Assembly: GCA_013415575.1 (NCBI GenBank)
Contig: JAAEES010000031.1
Span: forward strand, 1 to 12,343
DNA from: Methanomicrobiales archaeon
GTDB lineage: Archaea > Halobacteriota > Methanomicrobia > Methanomicrobiales > Methanospirillaceae
Length of the DNA stretch: 12,343 nucleotides
Direction of reading: 5' to 3'
The position numbers and the translations under genes were made by a program. Of this stretch, positions 6,454 to 12,200 are shown piece after piece (the stretch's first letter is position 1; every line of letters starts with the position of its first letter). The notes beneath the pieces are model-generated. The model did no database searches. It was not told the DNA's origin and saw only the letters and a program-made list of their open reading frames with translations.

Positions 6454-6564
6454 CCCGCCTTAACTCAGCTTGGTAGAGTGCGCGGCTGTAGTATGATTTG
6501 CCGTAATCCAGGCAATTGCGCAGCTACCGCGATGTCCCCGGTTCGAATCCGGGAGGCGGGACCA
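6454..6564 (+). tRNA. tRNA-Tyr (GTA), with intron and encoded CCA
   Basis: The cloverleaf folds completely. Acceptor 6454-6460 pairs with 6554-6560. The D stem ACTC/GAGT is 6463-6466 with 6476-6479. Anticodon stem CGCGG 6481-6485 pairs with CCGCG 6527-6531. The anticodon GTA is 6488-6490. The T stem CCCGG/CCGGG is 6537-6541 with 6549-6553, around loop TTCGAAT. The discriminator is A6561, and CCA is encoded at 6562-6564. The C1-G72 end pair with A73 is the known archaeal/eukaryotic tyrosine identity, supporting Tyr. An intron follows position 37. The gene is probably co-transcribed with tRNA-Asp 12 bases downstream. Confidence 0.95.
6492..6525 (+). other. tRNA-Tyr intron (34 nt) with bulge-helix-bulge splice site
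   Basis: The intron sits at the canonical 37/38 position. The central 4-bp helix is 6486-6489 (CTGT) with 6520-6523 (GCAG, one G-U pair). The flanking three-base bulges are 6490-6492 and 6524-6526. Cutting after the second base of each bulge, as the archaeal splicing endonuclease does, gives exactly this 34-nt intron. Inside it, TTGCC (6498-6502) pairs with GGCAA (6511-6515) around an 8-base loop. The helix next to the 5' bulge is weak. Confidence 0.88.
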
Positions 6565-6576
6565 TTTGCAGCGAGT

Positions 6577-6649
6577 GCCCAGGTAGTGTAGTGGCCTATC
6601 ATGTCGGCCTGTCACGCCGACGACTCGGATTCGAATTCCGACCTGGGCG
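6577..6649 (+). tRNA. tRNA-Asp (GTC)
   Basis: The 73-base cloverleaf has acceptor GCCCAGG (6577-6583) paired with CCTGGGC (6642-6648). Its anticodon stem is TCGGC/GCCGA (6604-6608 with 6616-6620), with anticodon GTC at 6611-6613. The T arm is TCGGA/TCCGA around TTCGAAT. The discriminator is G6649, as expected for aspartate. There is no intron, and CCA is not encoded, unlike the neighbouring tRNA-Tyr, so it must be added by the CCA enzyme. The D stem has a mismatch at 13-22, common in tRNA-Asp. Confidence 0.95.
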
Positions 6650-6657
6650 TTCCGATC

Positions 6658-6674
6658 TTTTCATATTCTCTCTT
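6658..6674 (+). terminator. Possible T-rich terminator of the tRNA pair
   Basis: TTTT at 6658-6661 followed by TCTCTCTTT lies just behind tRNA-Asp. It has no hairpin and fits archaeal T-tract termination, but the signal is modest. Confidence 0.35.
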
Positions 6675-6720
6675 TGATAAACGTTCACATGTCTGGTGTA
6701 TAATCATCAAATTGATTACT

Positions 6721-6728
6721 TTTAAATA
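6721..6728 (+). promoter_or_regulatory. Predicted TATA box of the 315-aa secreted protein gene
   Basis: TTTAAATA stands 48 bases before the TTG start codon, predicting transcription from about 6750 and a leader of about 25 bases that contains the GGTGGTGGTGA ribosome-binding sequence at 6761-6771. Confidence 0.6.
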
Positions 6729-6775
6729 CGGGGCTCTCGTATGATGCACTAGTAAGCACAGGTGGTGGTGAACAG

Positions 6776-7723
6776 TTGAAAAAATGGTCAAAACTGACAG
6801 TCATATGTATTCTAAGCCTCTCGATGCTGCTGCACATGCCGGTATCAGCTGCCATTCTCCCTCCACCGGCACTTGAGATTCAGGGCGTCAAAATCGTCAC
6901 TTCTGTTGACGGGATCGGCAGTATAACGTACGACAGTGAACTCCAATGGTCGCTGTCAAACGAAATTCTGGGCGCAAACCTGTTCCCTGTAACCGATCCA
7001 CAAAGCCCGAATGACTACATTTGGGTCATTGGAGAAGAACCACCATTGAATGACAATGGGGAAGTACAATCCCATATCACCTATTCCGAAGATACCCAGG
7101 CCAATATGGGGATCATTTCGTACCGGAAAACCAGTGAGGTGACCACAGAACCTCTGGCAGGAGCCCAGTACAATGTCTGGAACGAACGCATGATCACCTT
7201 CACCGGGATCGATGCAGGAACCCTCCTCTCGTCGGAGGACATGACGATGTATAATGTCGGGACCTGCACATTGCCGACTCTCTCCACCTGTCCGTTCCTC
7301 TGTTGTGATTGTATGGTGAATCCCGCCTTCTGCAGCAGGATTGAAACAGGTAGTAACCTCGACATGAGCAGGGTTGCAGCCTACCTTGCGGGAGGGTTCA
7401 GGAATGTCAATGAAGTTGGCGATTCCGAACCCTATCCACCGATTCCCTCCGTTGATGGACCCGCTCTGGCGAAGTACACTGTCCAGGTCACCGAGATGGG
7501 GCAGGGGAAGCCGTCGTTCGGCACCGTCTCTACGTATCTCAAAATCAGTGAACTCGACTCGGATGCCGATCCATCCAATCCTTCAGGGATCGATCCCCAG
7601 AAGGACCTGATGCAGCGCATGGAAGTCAGCGAGATCAGGAGTATCAAGGGCGATATTGACCTGTTTGATTACCATATAACTTATGAATCAAAAATTAGCC
7701 AGGACAGCTGTTGTGGTTCATAA
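6776..7723 (+). CDS. Secreted protein of unknown function with cysteine cluster
   Basis: I do not recognise this 315-residue protein. It begins with TTG, chosen because a Gly/Thr-rich Shine-Dalgarno (GGTGGTGGTGA) lies just upstream and because the resulting N-terminus is a classical signal peptide: Lys-Lys, a hydrophobic core at about 8-20 and a likely cut after VSA at about 25. The mature part looks beta-rich, with alternating hydrophobic and polar residues. A compact cluster of six cysteines occupies 164-186 (Cys164, 172, 176, 177, 179, 186), and the protein ends in Cys-Cys-Gly-Ser. No membrane anchor or sorting signal is visible, so it may be released or attached through the cysteines. It has its own promoter and is more A+T-rich than the superoperon. 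Alternatives are a metal-binding or disulfide-knotted surface protein. Confidence 0.72.
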   Translation: MKKWSKLTVICILSLSMLLHMPVSAAILPPPALEIQGVKIVTSVDGIGSITYDSELQWSLSNEILGANLFPVTDPQSPNDYIWVIGEEPPLNDNGEVQSHITYSEDTQANMGIISYRKTSEVTTEPLAGAQYNVWNERMITFTGIDAGTLLSSEDMTMYNVGTCTLPTLSTCPFLCCDCMVNPAFCSRIETGSNLDMSRVAAYLAGGFRNVNEVGDSEPYPPIPSVDGPALAKYTVQVTEMGQGKPSFGTVSTYLKISELDSDADPSNPSGIDPQKDLMQRMEVSEIRSIKGDIDLFDYHITYESKISQDSCCGS

Positions 7724-7737
7724 AATCTGACTGAATT

Positions 7738-7752
7738 AAAAAATCTTTTTTA
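7738..7752. terminator. Bidirectional A/T terminator between convergent genes
   Basis: A6 (7738-7743), TC and T6 (7746-7751) form a near-palindrome between the ends of the secreted-protein gene and the convergent HEAT-repeat gene. It gives a T tract on both strands and is followed on the plus strand by further T-rich sequence. Confidence 0.6.
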
Positions 7753-8055
7753 TTATTTTCTTTCAAGGCGGCTCAGGGCACCTTCACATGCGATCTGAAT
7801 CATCGTATCAGCATCATGACGTGATCGCGAGATAGGACCAATAGCACGTTTATCCCCGATTCTCCCGAGCGACCAGATTGAGAGCATCCTGACGTTGTGG
7901 TCGTCATCGTACAGCCGCAACAGCAGAGGTTCCACCGCATCATTCCCGTGGCTACCTAAAGCCCGTGCCGCTCTCCACCGCATCTCGATCTCCTGGTGAC
8001 GGAGAAGCCTTAGCAACTCATCCATCGGCAGGTTTTCAACGTCCTGGTATGGCAT
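7753..8055 (-). CDS. Small HEAT-repeat protein
   Basis: The 100-residue product consists of about two and a half HEAT (PBS-lyase type) repeats, alpha-helical hairpins that bind other proteins. The pattern is clear in EMRWRAARALGSHGNDAVEP (about 24-43) and NVRMLSIWSLGRIGDKRAIG (about 54-73); a third helix pair at 80-100 is incomplete. The ATG at 8055 was chosen because GGGAAGGGA lies just before it; an in-frame GTG at 8091 would add 12 residues without repeat character and lies at the predicted transcription start. No signal peptide or catalytic motif is visible, so it is probably cytoplasmic. A specific partner cannot be named. A second HEAT gene lies about 630 bases away on the other strand. 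Confidence 0.82.
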   Translation of the reverse strand: MPYQDVENLPMDELLRLLRHQEIEMRWRAARALGSHGNDAVEPLLLRLYDDDHNVRMLSIWSLGRIGDKRAIGPISRSRHDADTMIQIACEGALSRLERK

Positions 8056-8112
8056 ATGATTCCCTTCCCGCACCATGGTGCATGTTAGCACTGTGCATGA
8101 TAAATTATGAAG

Positions 8113-8119
8113 TATTAAA
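8113..8119 (-). promoter_or_regulatory. Predicted TATA box of the minus-strand HEAT gene
   Basis: TTTAATA on the minus strand predicts a transcription start near 8090 and a leader of about 35 bases before the ATG at 8055. A second A/T-rich stretch, TAATTTATC on the same strand (about 8099-8107), is an alternative. Confidence 0.4.
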
Positions 8120-8428
8120 GGTATGCCTGATGGATATTCACCGGTCGATCGTCGCCATGGATTACTGACAGGAATGCCAAATCCGGGTCAATGATCGCCT
8201 GAAATCCCGAGGAACGACGTGGACCCCGAATCCCACAGAAGATATTTTTCCGTAAAATTATGAGGAGAATGGAGTTATTTTATTGATAAATCTATCTAAT
8301 AATGTCAGATCACAAAAAAAAACGCATATCATCATTTTCCATAGATATAAACTTAATATTGCTATACACAATTGGCTATCGACAGGATAAAGGCACGATA
8401 CGTAATACTTGCGGTGAAGGAGTGTTCA
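8120..8428. other. Intergenic stretch without a convincing gene
   Basis: The left part (8120-8240) has balanced base composition like coding DNA and contains only a 23-codon frame from 8123 to 8194, with no ribosome site and no recognisable product. It might be a decayed gene fragment. The right part (8240-8400) is A/T-rich, with A9 at 8313-8321 and TATAAA at 8346-8351, a likely promoter for the membrane protein gene that follows. A longer plus-strand frame starting at 8302 overlaps that gene and looks like a shadow. Confidence 0.5.
8346..8351 (+). promoter_or_regulatory. Predicted TATA box of the 67-aa membrane protein gene
   Basis: TATAAA in a strongly A/T-rich setting predicts transcription from about 8375 and a leader of roughly 50 bases to the GTG start at 8429. 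Confidence 0.45.
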
Positions 8429-8632
8429 GTGAACGACAGAGATGTATCAGGTTCAACCACCTGCCCGGTCTTCGGGGTCAGGAGCGGAGGTCCCATCATC
8501 GGTCTCGGAATTCTTCTGATCCTCTTCGGGCTCATCCCACTGGTGATAGGAGCGGTTTCGCTTCCCATTCCGGTTATCGTGGTATTCATCGGCTTCGGGG
8601 TCTTCCTTATCTGGACAGGTCTGACAAAATGA
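8429..8632 (+). CDS. Small integral membrane protein (67 aa)
   Basis: This is a short hydrophobic protein of unknown function. A polar N-terminus with one cysteine (residues 1-18) is followed by two closely spaced hydrophobic helices (about 20-41 and 45-64) rich in Gly, Ile, Leu and Val and separated by a short Ser-Leu-Pro turn. It ends with Thr-Gly-Leu-Thr-Lys. This suggests a helical hairpin in the cytoplasmic membrane. The GTG start at 8429 was chosen because AAGGAG lies 6 bases upstream; an in-frame TTG at 8372 would add 19 residues without a ribosome site. It lies between two HEAT-repeat genes and is followed 50 bases later by the second, possibly in the same transcript. Confidence 0.7.
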   Translation: MNDRDVSGSTTCPVFGVRSGGPIIGLGILLILFGLIPLVIGAVSLPIPVIVVFIGFGVFLIWTGLTK

Positions 8633-8682
8633 AGCGGTCCTGATCAGATCATCCAGATTTATCGATCCAGGGATCGAACCTC

Positions 8683-9129
8683 ATGAGCATGAGTAACCTC
8701 CCTGATACCGATATGCTCATGGGAGAAGCGGTAAAAGGCTTGGCCACCCGTGCCCTGATTGCCGATGATCCGCTTACCCGGAAACATGCCATCTACATGT
8801 TGTCGATGACGGGGAATCCGGCATGTGCTGACCTCTTCATCAGAGCTCTCCACGATCCTGAAAAGGCGGTCAGGTTCCAGGCTATGTGTGCACTGGTCGG
8901 AATCGGGAAACCGGCATCCCGACGACTGATCGAACTGCTTCGTGATCCTGACTGGAAAATCCGGTACCGGGCAGCCGAAGCACTGGGAATGATAGAGGAC
9001 AAGAGAGCAGTTGGCCCACTGATCGGGCTGTTATCGGACGAGAAGGATCATGTCCGGTATATGGCAGCGAAGAGCCTGGGGATGCTGAAAGATCTGTCCG
9101 CCGGATTGGGGGGGAGGCTCTGGCAATAA
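8683..9129 (+). CDS. HEAT-repeat protein
   Basis: The 148-residue product has four HEAT/PBS-lyase-like repeats at about 28-57, 58-87, 88-118 and 119-148, each with the D-x-x-x-x-V-R-x-x-A-x-x-A-L-G pattern, best seen in WKIRYRAAEALGMIEDKRAV (91-110) and HVRYMAAKSLGMLKD (123-137). Such solenoids act as protein-binding scaffolds; an enzymatic phycobilin lyase role is not expected in a methanogen. The last residues (GLGGRLWQ) do not follow the repeat and come directly after a run of seven G at 9108-9114. One extra G would give the tail GLGGEALAIISKK and a stop at 9141-9143. The gene may thus have suffered a frame change or a sequencing error. A second ATG six bases later is an alternative start; the ribosome site is weak. 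Confidence 0.82.
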   Translation: MSMSNLPDTDMLMGEAVKGLATRALIADDPLTRKHAIYMLSMTGNPACADLFIRALHDPEKAVRFQAMCALVGIGKPASRRLIELLRDPDWKIRYRAAEALGMIEDKRAVGPLIGLLSDEKDHVRYMAAKSLGMLKDLSAGLGGRLWQ

Positions 9130-9196
9130 TTTCTAAAAAATGATTATAATGACTATTAAATTCTAAAATCTGTCTCACTATTTCGTAGCACCATAA

Positions 9197-9205
9197 CCTT
9201 TATCC
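9197..9205 (+). promoter_or_regulatory. Possible promoter of the large surface protein gene
   Basis: CCTTTATCC resembles a degenerate archaeal TATA element and would start transcription near 9228, just in front of the 9-bp hairpin at 9236-9266. A/T-rich stretches at 9155-9168 are alternatives and would give a longer leader. Confidence 0.35.
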
Positions 9206-9235
9206 GGAGAGCAGTCTACCCACACAGTATCAGAG

Positions 9236-9266
9236 TTATCCCCGGAGGAACACGTATCGGGGATAA
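9236..9266 (+). promoter_or_regulatory. 5' leader hairpin of the surface protein mRNA
   Basis: TTATCCCCG (9236-9244) pairs perfectly with CGGGGATAA (9258-9266), a 9-bp stem with a 13-base loop. The loop begins GAGGAAC, a Shine-Dalgarno-like sequence, while the real site GGAGGTG (9273-9279) starts 7 bases after the stem and 6 bases before the ATG. The hairpin could protect the 5' end of the mRNA or influence ribosome loading. It matches no riboswitch I recognise. Confidence 0.6.
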
Positions 9267-9285
9267 GTTTCTGGAGGTGCTGTCT

Positions 9286-12200
9286 ATGTCGAAATACGGG
9301 TTGTCAGGTTTAATTATTCTTATTGCCGTCGGAATGATGGTGAGTGCTTCAAGTGCTGCCTATGTGTCAGGTTCTAAGTTTTACGATCATAATGGGGATG
9401 GCATTCTAAATAATGATGACTACTATCTCGAGGGTTGGACTATTTATCTGCAATGGCTGAATGGGACCAACGTTCCTGGAAAGGTGAATGTAACAGGTTC
9501 CAGTGGATTATACAACATCACGGATATTGATCCTAATTTTGATTATTATATCAAGGAAGTCGTGAAACCAGGATGGATAAATAGTACCCCGACGATGTAT
9601 TACGTTTCTTTTCTCACGTGTGCGGGTGATAATGGAGCCAACGAGTTCTTCGCGACCAGAGATATGATGAATGACCACATGGGACCCAATAATCAGACAC
9701 TCTTTGGTTATAATGCAAGAATCGGGAACCGGGTCGCCACAAACGCGGAAAACGAGACCAAAATCTGCTCTTGGCCACAAAATACCTGGAATTCAGGGCA
9801 ATCATCAGATAGTTTAAGTCCTACTGGGGATTACAACTGGGTTAATAATTCATTTACTCCGTTTAATGCCTCATATACACCCGGGATTCCGCCCATTGCC
9901 CGATGGGATGTTAATGGGACTGTTGTTGTCAATACTTCACCCTTCCCGAACCGCCCCAATGCGGTCCCCATCCGGGATATAGTGATCCGTCTCGATATTG
10001 CCACTAAACCGTCTGCACTTGCTGTTTGTGTGCAGAATTTAACCCTGACCCAAGGGTCAATCGTGTACAACATACAGGAACCACAACCTATCTGTATATC
10101 CAAACCAGACTCGGGTGATCTGTATTTTGTTTTACGGGCAAGCAATATTCTGATCGCCAATGGTGGAACAGACATTGCCACAGGCGGATTCAACCTGACC
10201 GGAAATGTCAGTTTAACTTGGGCCGCGGGTAGTCCGCCAGTTCAGGACAATGAATTGAAAATGGATATTATTGTGGGTCGGTACGATTGTTCGTACGTAA
10301 ACAGCAGGAATTTCCAATTTGGCAACTATCAGAACGGTATAGTGTATGGATACAAGAATGATACAGCTGGTAACTATCTGAATAATTGGGAGATCAGTCT
10401 GAAAAATTACACCCATGGAACGCCGGTACTATTGAACTATACTCACACAGACCCGATAGCCGGCATGGGATACTATAATTTCAGCAGAATTGAATTCGGC
10501 CAGTACTGGGTGAATGAGACGCTTGTTGATGGGTACACAAACATCACGCCAAAGAGCGTCCTCATTACAGTAGGACCAACTCCGGTGCGGGTGGATTTCA
10601 CAAATGCCCGGGGATATTGCATCAACGGGACGAAGACGAACTGCACGAGTGGATTTGTTGACGGCTGGAAGATGACGGTCTACAACGAGACGAGCGATCT
10701 GGAGGTCGGCAACGACACCACGGATGCGAACGGATACTATGAAATCTGCGGCCTTGTACCTGGTGATTACTGGATTTGTGAAGAAGACCGGCCGGGATGG
10801 ACGAACCTCACGGATGCCTGCTGGAACTTCACGATCGTTGATGGCAATGTTACGTTTAACGTCCAGAACGCGGAGTTGCTGTGCATCAACGGGACCAAGT
10901 ATAAAGACCAGGAATACGGCGAAGTTCTGGCAGGCTTCACTATCCGGGTAAAGGATGAAAGCGGGGCTGAGGTCGGGTCTAATACCACGGACCAGTATGG
11001 GAACTACGAGATCTGCGGTCTGCTGCCATATACAACCTATACTGTCTGTGAGGATCCCGAGCCCGGGTATGTAAATATCTCACCATCGTGTCTCGAGGTC
11101 CCGCTCTATTGTGGAAATGTGACCAATGTAAACTTCGTGAACCGGCTGGCCGCCTACTGCATCAACGGGACGAAGACGAACTGCAGCGGTCAATCGAATG
11201 ACGGATGTCCGCTCGACGGCTGGAAGATGACGGTCTATAATGAGACGACCGATCTGGAGGTCGGGAACGATACCACGGATATCGATGGGTACTACGAGAT
11301 CTGCGGACTCGCAACGGGAGACTATTGGATTTGCGAAGAGGAGCGTTTGGGCTTCACGAACCTGACCCCTGCCTGCTGGAACTTCACGATCGTGGACGGC
11401 AATGTGACGTTTGACATCCGGAACGCGGAATTGACGTGTATTGATGGTCATAAGTATAACAGGGCAACCAGGCAGGGAATACAAGACTGGAACATCACGG
11501 TTCAAAACACGACGACTGGATTGATTGTCGGATGGAACAAGACCGATGATACCGGATATTTCAGGATTTGTAACCTGACACCGGGATACAACTATACCGT
11601 ATGCGAAGAGGCACAGGATGGGTGGACGAGCGATAGTCCGACCTGTGTCGATGTGACCGAACTGGGATGTTTTGGAGCGTCAGGGATTGAATTTTGGAAC
11701 ATTCCTCAGGCTAGCTACTGCATCAACGGGACGAAGATCGAGTCCTGTTCACGGGCAGGAATTGATGGCTGGAAGATGACGGTCTACAATGAGACGAGCG
11801 GTCTGGAGGTCGCTAACAATACAACCAATCAGCTCGGGTATTATGAAATCTGTGGATTACTACCGGGCGATTACTGGATTTGCGAAGAGGAGAAGGACGG
11901 ATATGTTAATGTAAGCGAAGTCTGTTGGAATTTCACGGTTCTCGATGGCAACGTAACCCATGATTTCGAGAATACGAAGTTGCTATGCATCAACGGAACG
12001 AAGCATTTGAACGATCAAAGCGGAACAGGTCTGCCCGGTTTCACCATCCGAGTAATGGATGGAGATTTTGAAGTCGGGTCCAACACCACGGATAGTAACG
12101 GGTACTATGAAATCTGCGGTCTGCTGCCATCGGTAACGTATACCGTCTGCGAAGATTCCAAACCCGGCTATGAGAACGTATCACCGTCATGTGTTGACGT

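Noticed and set aside
8302..8643. A 113-codon plus-strand frame overlapping the membrane protein gene
   Set aside because: Its second half is Arg/Ser/His-rich out-of-frame reading of the hydrophobic gene at 8429-8632, which has the better ribosome site and protein character.
9236..9266. Riboswitch, including the fluoride type
   Set aside because: Only a single simple hairpin is seen; the conserved pseudoknot sequences of the fluoride class and other known classes are absent.
6577..9285. Possible integrated element at tRNA-Asp, given the A+T-rich genes downstream
   Set aside because: No second copy of the tRNA 3' end, no integrase and no attachment-like repeat was seen in the window. The composition shift alone is weak evidence.
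9508..10193. Minus-strand frames of 63 to 120 codons opposite the surface protein gene
   Set aside because: All lie antisense to the long open frame with signal peptide and domains; no ribosome sites or motifs.
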